NCBI GenBank assembly: GCA_903842595.1
Contig: CAIMMO010000138.1
Coordinates: 1 to 64,000, forward strand
DNA length: 64,000 bases
Source: an uncultured Alphaproteobacteria bacterium
GTDB taxonomy: Bacteria; Pseudomonadota; Alphaproteobacteria; Caulobacterales; Hyphomonadaceae
Direction of reading: 5' to 3'
The notes under the pieces were generated by a model. The model worked only from the letters and a program-made list of their open reading frames with translations, had not been told where the DNA came from and made no database searches. The position numbers and the translations under genes were made by a program. Below are positions 55,360-63,327 of the stretch, in pieces. Each line of letters opens with the position of its first letter. Within the stretch, counting starts at the first letter, position 1.

Positions 55360-56157
55360 ATGATTTCAAATCTTCAGAGCACGGAAACAGACGCGACGCG
55401 GAGGCCTACGCCGGCCAGCGCGAGCCTGCTCGAAGCTGCAATTGAACGCGGCGGACTTCACCCGTTTTTCCATGCGAAGTTTTCCCTTCACGATCGCAAG
55501 CTTGTCGGCGCAGAGGCGCTGGCGCGGATTGCCACGCCACAGTCTGGTCTCGTGTCCCCTGCGGCCTATGTCGAACTCGCGGAACGCAGCGAGCGCATCG
55601 ACGCGCTGACCTACGTGATGGCGCGTGCTGTCGCGGCGCACGCTGCAGGGTTCAATGGCCTGCCCTGCTCGATCAACATCAGCCCGATGTCGCTCGAGCG
55701 TCCCGCTTTCGCAGACAAAGTCGCGCAGGCGATCGGCGACAGCGGCCTCGACTGCAAGCAGTTCGTGCTCGAGGTGACGGAGTCGCGTGTGCTCGAATAC
55801 GGCGCCAACGCATTCCGGACGATGACGGCCTTGCGCGCACACGGTTTCGGTCTCGCCATCGATGATTTCGGCGCGGGGCCCAGCAATATCGACCGGCTGC
55901 GGAACTACCCCTTCACCGAGGTCAAGATCGATCCGGCGTTCACGCGCCTCGCGATGAGCGAGCCCTACGCGAAGGCAGCACTTGTTAGCTGCGTCCGGCT
56001 TGCGCACGACCACGGTCTTGGCGTGGTTGCCGAGGGGATCGAGACGCAGGAGATGCTTGACCTGATGACCTGGCTGAAGGTCGACCAGCTGCAGGGCTTC
56101 CTGCTATCGCGCCCGATGCAGCCTGCGGACTTCAAGGGCATGCTGCAGCAAGGCTGA
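55360..56157 (+). CDS. EAL-domain cyclic-di-GMP phosphodiesterase (stand-alone)
   Basis: This 265-residue protein is one EAL domain without sensor or membrane part. The catalytic set appears intact: E52-A-L, N106 (INISP), E138 (EVTES), D168-D169 (IDDFGAG), K189 (VKID), E225 (VAEGIE) and Q245 (QGFLLSRPM). It should cleave cyclic-di-GMP to pGpG. The usual QPI near residue 37 reads HAK, a minor change in the substrate-binding strand. The start at 55360 avoids the hairpin after sodB. Confidence 0.86.
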   Translation: MISNLQSTETDATRRPTPASASLLEAAIERGGLHPFFHAKFSLHDRKLVGAEALARIATPQSGLVSPAAYVELAERSERIDALTYVMARAVAAHAAGFNGLPCSINISPMSLERPAFADKVAQAIGDSGLDCKQFVLEVTESRVLEYGANAFRTMTALRAHGFGLAIDDFGAGPSNIDRLRNYPFTEVKIDPAFTRLAMSEPYAKAALVSCVRLAHDHGLGVVAEGIETQEMLDLMTWLKVDQLQGFLLSRPMQPADFKGMLQQG

Positions 56158-56233
56158 GGCGGCGCTCAATCCACCCGTCGTACCGTTGAATTTCCGTCTC
56201 TCCCGCGCAATGCTCGGCCGAGAGGAAACAGCC

Positions 56234-57088
56234 ATGGCCTATGACGTCTACAAGACCATCACGGTCAGCCCGCTCTCGCCCCATCTTGGGGCGGAAATCT
56301 CCGGGGTGGACCTGTCGAAGCCGTTGAGCAATGCGCAGTTCGACGACATCCATCAGGCGTTTTTGAAACATCACGTCGTTTTCTTCCGCGATCAGGCTCT
56401 GACGCCCGAGCAGCACCTCGCCTTTGGCCGCCGGTGGGGCACGCTCAACGTCCATCCCTATGTGAAGAGCATGGTTGGGTATCCGGAGATCCTTGAGATC
56501 ATCAAAGAGCCATCCGAGAAGATTAACTTCGGCGGCGGTTGGCACTCCGACATGAGCTTCCTCGAGGAGCCGGCGCTGGGTTCCATCCTCCATGCGATTG
56601 AGGTGCCGGACGTCGGCGGCGACACAATGTTCGCGAGCCAGTACGCCGCGTGGGACGTTCTCTCGCCTGGCCTGCGGAAGACCTTGGAAAGCCTCCGTGC
56701 CATCCACTCCGCCGCAGAGGAGTATGGTACGGGCGGTGCGTCCTCGAAGAAGCGCGCGTCGATGGATTCGGAAGTCGTCGGCGATGAAGTACCCGAGTAC
56801 GAGCACCCCGTGGTGCGGACTCACCCGGAAACAGGCCGCAAGGGTCTCTACATCAACCCCGCCTTCACGCTCCGCTTCGCTGGTTGGACCAGGAAGGAGT
56901 CACGACCGCTCCTCGAATACCTTTTCGAAGTGTGCCGGCGAGAGCCCTTCACCTGCCGCTTCCGCTGGCGGCCTGGCTCACTCGCGATGTGGGACAACCG
57001 CTGCGTTTGGCACTTCGCGCTGAACGACTATCACGGCCAGCGCAGGCACATGCGGCGGGTCACCGTGAATGGCGACAAGGTGCGGTAG
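56234..57088 (+). CDS. TauD/TfdA-family 2-oxoglutarate dioxygenase
   Basis: The 284-residue enzyme couples oxidation of an unknown substrate to decarboxylation of 2-oxoglutarate. The iron triad is visible: HxD in GGWHSDMSF (His104, Asp106) and the distal His in NRCVWHFALNDY, with the 2-oxoglutarate Arg in RRHMRRVTV. Family members act on taurine, aryloxyalkanoates or alkyl sulfates; the substrate is not clear. AGAGGA lies nine bases before the ATG at 56234. It abuts the converging HAD gene. Confidence 0.92.
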   Translation: MAYDVYKTITVSPLSPHLGAEISGVDLSKPLSNAQFDDIHQAFLKHHVVFFRDQALTPEQHLAFGRRWGTLNVHPYVKSMVGYPEILEIIKEPSEKINFGGGWHSDMSFLEEPALGSILHAIEVPDVGGDTMFASQYAAWDVLSPGLRKTLESLRAIHSAAEEYGTGGASSKKRASMDSEVVGDEVPEYEHPVVRTHPETGRKGLYINPAFTLRFAGWTRKESRPLLEYLFEVCRREPFTCRFRWRPGSLAMWDNRCVWHFALNDYHGQRRHMRRVTVNGDKVR

Positions 57089-57949
57089 CTACCACCCCAG
57101 TTCCGGCATCGCCCACTTGGCTCTGACGCCATCAGCATCCAGCACGGTCTGCGCTGACGCCAGGAATGCATCGCCCTGCCCCATCGCATCGCCGTGGATC
57201 CCGCCGCCGATAAACAGGGCGTCGTACCCCTGCCTGTTGGCGCCGAGTACGTCCGTGATCGGGCCGTCGCCGATTGCCAGAACACGCTCAGGCGGGATGG
57301 AGCGGCCTACAATTGCCTCGGCCTTATCGATCGCCAGCCGGTAGATCGGATCATCGGGCTTGCCGGGGCGGATCACCTTGCCGCCCTCCTGCTCGTAGAT
57401 TGCCGCCAACGAGCCGGCTGACCAGATCAGACGGTCACCCTGTCGGAACTGGACATCAGGATTGGCGCACAGCATCGGTAGCCCGTGCGCCGCCAACCGC
57501 ATCAGCTCGCCGCGGTAGGGCTCAGGCGTGCCGTTCGGATAGTCGCGAAGACTGGTGCAGCAGATTACCTTCGCGACCGCGGGGTCATCGGAGAATTCCA
57601 GCGGCAGACCGGCATAGACCCCAAAATCCTGATCCAGCCCGATGCGATAGACTGGCCCCGGAGCGAAACCCTTCAGTTCGTTACGAGTTGCGTCGCCTGA
57701 CGCGACTATATCATCGAAGCAATCCATCGGCACGCCGAATTGCGGGAAGAGCCGCGTCACGCGATCCTTCGGCACCGGGGCATTTGTGACGAGAATTACG
57801 GGCCCCTGCTCCGCCCGGAATTTCTTCAGGGCCTCGCAAGCGGTGACGAATGCGCTGCGACCATTGTGGATCACGCCCCACACGTCGCAGAGCACCGCAT
57901 CATAGTGGGAAGCAACGGCCGAAAGCCCCGACAGCAGCGAAACGCTCAC
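57089..57949 (-). CDS. HAD-superfamily hydrolase (class IIA, TIGR01459-like)
   Basis: This 286-residue phosphatase-like protein has the type IIA signature CDVWGVIHNG (nucleophile Asp22), then LVTNAPVPK, GKPDDPIYRLAIDKA and the metal motif VLAIGDGPITDVLGA. The Trp in the DxWGV motif is typical of this alphaproteobacterial group. The substrate is unknown. It lies three bases downstream of tipF on the same strand, so they are probably one unit. Confidence 0.9.
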   Translation of the reverse strand: MSVSLLSGLSAVASHYDAVLCDVWGVIHNGRSAFVTACEALKKFRAEQGPVILVTNAPVPKDRVTRLFPQFGVPMDCFDDIVASGDATRNELKGFAPGPVYRIGLDQDFGVYAGLPLEFSDDPAVAKVICCTSLRDYPNGTPEPYRGELMRLAAHGLPMLCANPDVQFRQGDRLIWSAGSLAAIYEQEGGKVIRPGKPDDPIYRLAIDKAEAIVGRSIPPERVLAIGDGPITDVLGANRQGYDALFIGGGIHGDAMGQGDAFLASAQTVLDADGVRAKWAMPELGW

Positions 57950-57952
57950 GTC

Positions 57953-59191
57953 CTACATCGCCTGCGGAGCGACACGACGCATGAAGTCCGGCGGCGGTGC
58001 GGTCTCGTCCTGCAGCGAGCCTTTGATCGGGCGCGGCGCCCCGAAAACGTGGCCCTGGCCATAGGGGATTTCGAATTCCAGGATCTCGATCACGGACTTC
58101 TCGATCTCGACCTTCTCCGCGATGAGGTCGATGCCATAACGCACGAACAGCGCCGGCACATCCTCAGCTGCGATGTCGCGCGAAATCGCCGAGACCGGGC
58201 GCTCGCCGCCCGGGGTCAGCTCCTCGAGCAGCCGCTCGCCGTTGATCTTCACGAACTTGACGCCAGCGGCCTGCAGCTCCGGCAGGTCGAGATTCAGACC
58301 CATACCCTTGTCGAGCGAGAAGCGGAAGCCGAGCTCTTTCAACCGGCCCATGTTCCGAGCCGCGATGTCCGAACGCTGCTGGAACGAACGGACGCTGATC
58401 TCGAAGATCATGGCATGCGCCAGGTCGCGATTCTCGCGCATGAATTCGATGAAGCTGGAGAAGAACTGGTCGTCCTCGAGCGATGCCATCGAGACGTTGC
58501 AGAACACGCCAATACGGCGGTCGCGCTCCGACAGGCGACGCACGATCTGCACGCAGCGGAACAGCAGCATATTGTCGATTACGCCCAACAGGTTGGCCTT
58601 CTCGGCCGCCGCCAGGAACTCAGTCGGCATGATCACCTTGCCGTCGGCGCGTCGCAGGCGGGTGAAGCCTTCGTAGAAGCAGGTTCTGCGCTGAGGCAGG
58701 TTCACAATCGGCTGCAGGTGCAGGTCCACGCGATTCTCGCGTAGCGCCTCTTTCACCGCATCAAGTACCGACGCGCCGTCCATGGGCACGTCATTGGTGT
58801 GCGCCCGAACCGTGCTGAGCCGGGTCTCGAACTTCTTCGAAAGGTTCTGGATCATCCCTTCGAGGCCGCGCATCTCCTGGACGATCGACTCGCGGCGGGC
58901 GGCCACTTCCTGTTCAAAAGCTTTCTTGAGGTCCGTGGACTGCTGTTCCGCATGCGCGACGCGGCCGGTCAGCTTCCTGATCTCCTGCCGAAGCTCGAAG
59001 ATTTCGGCTTCCGCACCGCCGCCCATGCGGGACACAGCCATGTGAATCTGGATCATCGCCAGCGCGCTGGTCGCGCCGATGATTGCCGCCGTGACCGGCG
59101 GGACGATGCCATTTACGCTCAGCGCCACCGCGCCGAGAGCCGACGCAGTAACGTACACGAGCGCCAGCATGATGTGCGCGACAACAGGCAT
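57953..59191 (-). CDS. tipF: TipF-like polarity protein with degenerate EAL domain
   Basis: The 412-residue protein has two N-terminal helices (about 5-26 and 31-52), a coiled-coil region (about 60-130, EIFELRQEIRKLTGRVAHAE) and a C-terminal EAL-like domain (about 145-395). The EAL motif reads YEGFTRLR and the DDFG motif reads LDKGMGL, so phosphodiesterase activity is not expected. This arrangement matches Caulobacter TipF, which binds cyclic-di-GMP at the new pole and recruits flagellar proteins. The assignment rests on architecture and motif decay; TipN was not seen in the window. Confidence 0.75.
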   Translation of the reverse strand: MPVVAHIMLALVYVTASALGAVALSVNGIVPPVTAAIIGATSALAMIQIHMAVSRMGGGAEAEIFELRQEIRKLTGRVAHAEQQSTDLKKAFEQEVAARRESIVQEMRGLEGMIQNLSKKFETRLSTVRAHTNDVPMDGASVLDAVKEALRENRVDLHLQPIVNLPQRRTCFYEGFTRLRRADGKVIMPTEFLAAAEKANLLGVIDNMLLFRCVQIVRRLSERDRRIGVFCNVSMASLEDDQFFSSFIEFMRENRDLAHAMIFEISVRSFQQRSDIAARNMGRLKELGFRFSLDKGMGLNLDLPELQAAGVKFVKINGERLLEELTPGGERPVSAISRDIAAEDVPALFVRYGIDLIAEKVEIEKSVIEILEFEIPYGQGHVFGAPRPIKGSLQDETAPPPDFMRRVAPQAM

Positions 59192-59470
59192 TTTAACCGG
59201 AGCAGCCCCTCAGGTTGCGGACGTGCGCTTCCACGTCTCGTTTGTGTTGGCATCCGGAGCGAATGACAAGCCATGAACGTCGCGACGCAGTCGGGCGGCT
59301 GCACTTTGGAACAATCTGTCCCTTCCGCGCCAGTTCGCGTCTACCAGTCTTTCCTGGTCGAAACTTCATTCAACCTGCTTTCGCAACTATCTCGACCTCG
59401 TACATGCTTTTGTGGACTTTGCGTCACACGCTTCAGGTCTTGGGTTTAACCGGTCTTTCGGAAGTAGACA

Positions 59471-59634
59471 TGTGGTCGGGTCGTGCCGCTATATCGCCAC
59501 AATCGAACGCGCCGGCCCTCGGGGGCTTCCGAGGAAGCAAAGGGTTGGCGACGGGGGCGAACGGGGAGCGCGGGGGTTTTGACTCGGGTCAGAACCTCCG
59601 CCTGCTGTTTGAGGAAGTGCAATCCTCTGTTTTT
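59471..59634 (+). ncRNA. Candidate structured small RNA
   Basis: Four stems follow one another on the plus strand: TGTGG/CCACA (59471-59475/59497-59501), CCTCGG/CCGAGG (59517-59522/59529-59534), a 14-pair stem (59570-59583/59588-59601, two G-T wobbles, TCGG loop) and GAGGA/TCCTC (59611-59615/59623-59627) followed by TGTTTTT, the pattern of a Rho-independent terminator. No plus-strand protein gene ends here. The 5' end and promoter are not located. It does not match tmRNA, RNase P or SRP RNA motifs known to me. Confidence 0.45.
59611..59634 (+). terminator. Rho-independent terminator of the candidate small RNA
   Basis: GAGGA-AGTGCAA-TCCTC forms a five-pair stem followed by TGTTTTT. It faces the plus strand, opposite to both flanking genes. 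It ends three bases before the minus-strand gene stop. Confidence 0.5.
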
Positions 59635-59636
59635 GT

Positions 59637-60584
59637 TCATTTTTGACGCGACTCCCGAACGATCGCTTTCTCTCCCGACATGTCGATCACGGCGCCCGGC
59701 AGGCCGATCCTGGGTGCTGAGGGTTCGCTGGCTGACAGCATCTCTCGCCAGGCTGCAGCTGCAAGCGGGTGTGTGTCCGGCGGATCCGCGGGAAGCAGAA
59801 CACTGGCCGAAATCTTTGCCTGCGAAAGCGCCTGCACAACGACTGGCAAGTCGATGCACGACGATAGCGATCCGAGCAGTCGTTCCGACCCAGCCAAAAC
59901 CACCGCTCCCGGTTCCTTGACCTCCCGGGCGGCGGCAATGATGTCCGCTGGCAGCGCTAAACATCCCGACAGGATGAGCGAGCGCCCCTCAAAATCGATG
60001 CGGTAGACGCGCCCCATCCCCCGCTCGACCCCGCCAAATCCACGAACACTTACCACGCCTGAATCAAAGACCAGCCTGCCGTACGCGCCCTGATCCTCAC
60101 CCTCTACGCCTGCTGCCAGACGCGCCTGCGGGGTCGCCGAAACGATCAGGTTTACGCCATCCACCACCGACAGCATCCCCGCCGGCCCATACACTTTCAA
60201 TGGCTCCCGCCGCCCTGCCAGTGCCCCCGCCACTGCCGGCAGTCCCTCGACCGTCTTCAATGCGAGATCGGGCAGAAGCAATGCGTCGATATTGGCATGC
60301 ATAAGACCCAGCCGTTCGATTCCCTCAGCGGCCCCTTGGCCCGCACCGAAAATGAACGTCAGGCCTCCGGCCTCCACAACCACACACGGGCCTGCAGCAC
60401 ATACCGTCGCCCGAAACGCCTCTGCGGGCGGCAGGCGCGGAGCAGAAGCATCCTGCTGGGCTCGATGGTCGCGCTTGAACGCGTTGACCGCCGCGTCGGG
60501 ACGGTTGGACAGGAACCACCATCCGCCAGCTGCCGCTGAGATTGCAACTGCACCGAACAGGAGTATGTCTCGCCTCAGCTTCAC
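59637..60584 (-). CDS. Membrane-anchored protein with ligand-free metallo-beta-lactamase-like fold
   Basis: The 315-residue protein starts with one hydrophobic helix (about 8-25) and no clear cleavage site. The remainder follows the RNase Z/AtsA pattern: GGLTFIFGAGQGAAEGIERL, IDALLLPDLALKTVEGLPAV and LKVYGPAGMLSVVDGV. In active enzymes the second segment carries HxHxDH before GLP; here all these histidines are absent (LLLPDLALKTVEGLP). It is therefore a probable pseudoenzyme exposed to the periplasm. It lies 12 bases downstream of the FAH-family gene. Confidence 0.7.
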   Translation of the reverse strand: MKLRRDILLFGAVAISAAAGGWWFLSNRPDAAVNAFKRDHRAQQDASAPRLPPAEAFRATVCAAGPCVVVEAGGLTFIFGAGQGAAEGIERLGLMHANIDALLLPDLALKTVEGLPAVAGALAGRREPLKVYGPAGMLSVVDGVNLIVSATPQARLAAGVEGEDQGAYGRLVFDSGVVSVRGFGGVERGMGRVYRIDFEGRSLILSGCLALPADIIAAAREVKEPGAVVLAGSERLLGSLSSCIDLPVVVQALSQAKISASVLLPADPPDTHPLAAAAWREMLSASEPSAPRIGLPGAVIDMSGEKAIVRESRQK

Positions 60585-60596
60585 GCGCCGGTCGCC

Positions 60597-61466
60597 CTAG
60601 CCGATCCGCGTCTGTGCGGTTTCCTGAGTGATTACCGCCTCGATCGCACCCAGGCGTTCGACCTCCACACGCACCCTGTCGCCCACCTTGAGAAACTTCG
60701 GCGGCGTGAATGCTGCTCCCACGCCCGCAGGCGTGCCCGTGAAGATCAGGTCGCCCGGCTCGAGGGCGAACGCCTTTGTCAGGTGTTCGATCTGCGCTGG
60801 TACATCGAAAATCATCTCTCCGGTGTTGCCGGCCTGGCGCAGCTCGTCATTGACCCAGCATTTCAGGCTCATGTTCGAGACATCGCCCGCCTCGTCCGGC
60901 GTCGTGATCCACGGGCCGACGGGCGCGTGCGTATCGAACCCCTTGCCCATAATCATGGTCGGCGTCGCGCGCTGCCAATCGCGGACGGAATAGTCGCAAC
61001 CGGTCATGTAGCCTGCGATTATTTCGTGCGCGCGCTCGCGCGGAACATGCCGGCCGTACTTTCCGATTACGACCACGAGTTCAACCTCGTAGTCGAGCGC
61101 TGTCGACACCGCGGGCATCAGGACGGGATCAAACGGGCCGTGCAGTGCGCTGGACTGCTTGTTGAACCACATCTGCGTCGTCGGGGGGTCGCGGCCGGTT
61201 TCCTTTGCGTGATCACGATAGTTGAGGCCAATGCCGAGAATCTTACCCGGACGCCGCAGCGGCGCCGTTAGCCGCGCTGATTTCAGGGGGATGCGCGACG
61301 ACGAGCGCGCGGCCTGTTCGATTGCCTCGATACCGCCAGGGCCAGCCGCCAGAATATCCACAGGCAAGTACGACCTGCCAGCCACAGTACTGATATCGGC
61401 AATCTCGTCGCCGAGAACCAAACCTGGCCGCCGACCGTCAGTGGCTTCGAAAACACACAGTCGCAT
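60597..61466 (-). CDS. Fumarylacetoacetate hydrolase-family protein
   Basis: The 289-residue enzyme shows the FAH fold: ILGIGLNYRDHAKETG, the metal-ligand region ALDYEVELVVVIGK, AGYMTGCDYSVRDWQRA, MGKGFDTHAPVGPW and LIFTGTPAGVGAAF. Family members hydrolyse C-C bonds in aromatic-degradation products or hydrate/decarboxylate oxoacids; the exact substrate is unknown. It should be cytosolic. It is transcribed with the pseudoenzyme at 59637. Confidence 0.92.
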   Translation of the reverse strand: MRLCVFEATDGRRPGLVLGDEIADISTVAGRSYLPVDILAAGPGGIEAIEQAARSSSRIPLKSARLTAPLRRPGKILGIGLNYRDHAKETGRDPPTTQMWFNKQSSALHGPFDPVLMPAVSTALDYEVELVVVIGKYGRHVPRERAHEIIAGYMTGCDYSVRDWQRATPTMIMGKGFDTHAPVGPWITTPDEAGDVSNMSLKCWVNDELRQAGNTGEMIFDVPAQIEHLTKAFALEPGDLIFTGTPAGVGAAFTPPKFLKVGDRVRVEVERLGAIEAVITQETAQTRIG

Positions 61467-61555
61467 GAGTCATCCTGTTCTAACCTGCCCGGGAGATTGG
61501 ACCCAACCGGCTTGTATGGATAGGTAGGCGAAGTTCAGTTCGGGAAGCGTACCTC

Positions 61556-63220
61556 ATGTCGATCGCCGCTGAAGTCCAGCGCATCCGCGATGTCTTCGGT
61601 CCCGGAACGGATATCAGGGTTCCGCCCTTCCAGCGGGCCTATGCCTGGGAAGATCCCGAGGTGGAGATCCTGATCCAGGATCTGCTTGAGGCGTTTCGTA
61701 CGCGTACAGTCTATTTCCTCGGCGCCATCGTCGTAATCCGCCCGCGCAATCGGGGGCCGTCCGATGTGGTGGACGGGCAGCAGCGCCTGACCACGCTCAC
61801 CATCATGCTTGCCGTGATGCGCGACCTTGCCAAGACCAAGGAAGAGGAAGGCCTGATCCATTCGATGATCGGCCATGAAGCGCTCAATGTCTTCGGCGCA
61901 TCCCATCGCTGGCGCGTCACCCTAAATCCGACTGATACGCCGTTCTACCGCCGCTTCGTGCAGGAACGCGGCGCGACGCGCGAGGACGAAGGCGTTCGCG
62001 AGGCGGCTTGTGACCTCGGCTCGGAGAGCCAGCTGCGCCTCAGCGCCGCGATCAGCCAGATGCGGGACTACCTCTCCGACATGGCGGACGAGGAGCGCTC
62101 GCGTTTCGTGATGTGGCTGCTGGACCAGGTAACTGTTGTTCGCGTTCGCGTGGCGGAATTTGCGGTGGCGCAGAAAGTGTTCTCTTCGCTCAACCATCGC
62201 GGCAAACCGCTATCGGATCACGACATACTCAAGAGCGCGCTCTTTGAACGCGCCGAACTCTCTCCTGCCGAAGCTGTCGCGCAGGGACGCAAGTGGGATG
62301 CCTTCACAGCGCGCCTGGGCGATCGAGGCTTCGGCGATCTGTGGAAACAGATCCGCGCTCTCTATGATCGCGAAGGCGTCGGCGAACTGGTCTCAGGCGT
62401 CATCGCAGGCATCCTGCAGAAGACACCTTCGATCCGGGACTTCCTCGACAATCGGCTGAAGCGCTTCGTTGATGCCTATGACGCCATCATCAACGGTAAG
62501 ACCGACAACCTCAACCTCAGCGAGGAAGCGCTGCGTCGGATCGTGTTTCTGCGTTCGATACACCACGAGAGCTGGCGCGCCCCCGCAATCCGCTTCCTCG
62601 CAGAACATCCCTACGATCGAGATACGGCCGACCGCTTTTTCTGGGCGCTCGACCGCCTCGCCTACGCCATGCAGTATTCGGTCAAGGATCGTGACTATCG
62701 CCACAAACGCTACCGGCGCCTGCTGGATGCGATGGACGCAAATGTTGCGCTCTTCGACGAAGGCTCGCCGCTGCAGCTGACCAAGCGTGAACGCGAGGAC
62801 TTCGTCGAGCGCTTGCGCGGGCGCTTCCCTAATTTCAAGCAGCGAAAGGCCCTGCTGATGCGCGTCTCGGCGGCGGTCGATGGCGGTGAGGCGCTGGCGC
62901 CGGATACGGATTGCACCGTCGAGCACATCCTGCCGCGAGCGCCCAGCAAGGGCTCTGAATGGTATGAGGAATGGTCTCGCGTGAGAGACCGGGATGAGCT
63001 GACGGAATGCATCGGCAACTTCACCCTGCTCACCCATGATGAAAACCAGGAAGCTGACCGAAAGCCCTTCCTCGAGAAGCTTCAGATCTACTTCCGCACG
63101 GGCAAGGCGTCCTATACCCTCAGCAGCGACCTGCAGGGCCGCACCCGCTGGACGCCGGACGATGTCCGCACGCGCCGTGACGCCCTGATCCAGAACCTCG
63201 CAAAGGACTGGGGGCTCTGA
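61556..63220 (+). CDS. GmrSD-like DUF262/DUF1524 nuclease
   Basis: This 554-residue fusion has an N-terminal DUF262 (GmrS-like) domain with VPPFQRAYAWE (23-32) and the DGQQRLTTL motif (73-81), and a C-terminal DUF1524 (GmrD-like) HNH domain with DCTVEHILPRAPS and CIGNFTLLTHDEN. In GmrSD and BrxU, the first domain binds nucleotides and the second cleaves modified DNA. So it may be a type IV restriction-like defence enzyme, but DUF262 proteins also exist without known defence roles. It is a single gene without neighbours of a defence type. Confidence 0.85.
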   Translation: MSIAAEVQRIRDVFGPGTDIRVPPFQRAYAWEDPEVEILIQDLLEAFRTRTVYFLGAIVVIRPRNRGPSDVVDGQQRLTTLTIMLAVMRDLAKTKEEEGLIHSMIGHEALNVFGASHRWRVTLNPTDTPFYRRFVQERGATREDEGVREAACDLGSESQLRLSAAISQMRDYLSDMADEERSRFVMWLLDQVTVVRVRVAEFAVAQKVFSSLNHRGKPLSDHDILKSALFERAELSPAEAVAQGRKWDAFTARLGDRGFGDLWKQIRALYDREGVGELVSGVIAGILQKTPSIRDFLDNRLKRFVDAYDAIINGKTDNLNLSEEALRRIVFLRSIHHESWRAPAIRFLAEHPYDRDTADRFFWALDRLAYAMQYSVKDRDYRHKRYRRLLDAMDANVALFDEGSPLQLTKREREDFVERLRGRFPNFKQRKALLMRVSAAVDGGEALAPDTDCTVEHILPRAPSKGSEWYEEWSRVRDRDELTECIGNFTLLTHDENQEADRKPFLEKLQIYFRTGKASYTLSSDLQGRTRWTPDDVRTRRDALIQNLAKDWGL

Positions 63221-63237
63221 GGCGTCATCGCCCCGTG

Positions 63238-63259
63238 CGTTGACGTTAGACACTCAACG
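63238..63259. promoter_or_regulatory. Inverted repeat before the serine hydrolase gene
   Basis: CGTTGA (63238-63243) and TCAACG (63254-63259) form a perfect 6-base inverted repeat with a 10-base spacer, about 70 bases before the start of the next gene. It could be an operator; TTGACG inside it also looks like a -35 box. Confidence 0.3.
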
Positions 63260-63327
63260 TTGGAAACCTGTCGCCAACAAACAGTGCCGGATCCGCCCTA
63301 AGAGGCGAATCCACGGGAGAGACACAC

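Larger units (their letters stand above)
59192..59636. other. Noncoding stretch between tipF and the next minus-strand gene
   Basis: About 445 bases with no convincing protein gene; a plus-strand open frame spanning 59215-59646 yields a low-complexity product without a ribosome binding site. The right half holds four stem-loops and a T-run on the plus strand (see the ncRNA entry). The left part, next to the tipF start, probably contains the tipF promoter. Confidence 0.55.

Noticed and set aside
59430-59470. Possible CtrA site near tipF (TTTAACC)
   Set aside because: Only one half of TTAA-N7-TTAA is present.
59215-59646. Plus-strand frame of 143 codons between tipF and the pseudoenzyme
   Set aside because: It runs through several hairpins and a T-run, lacks a ribosome binding site and shows no conserved motif.
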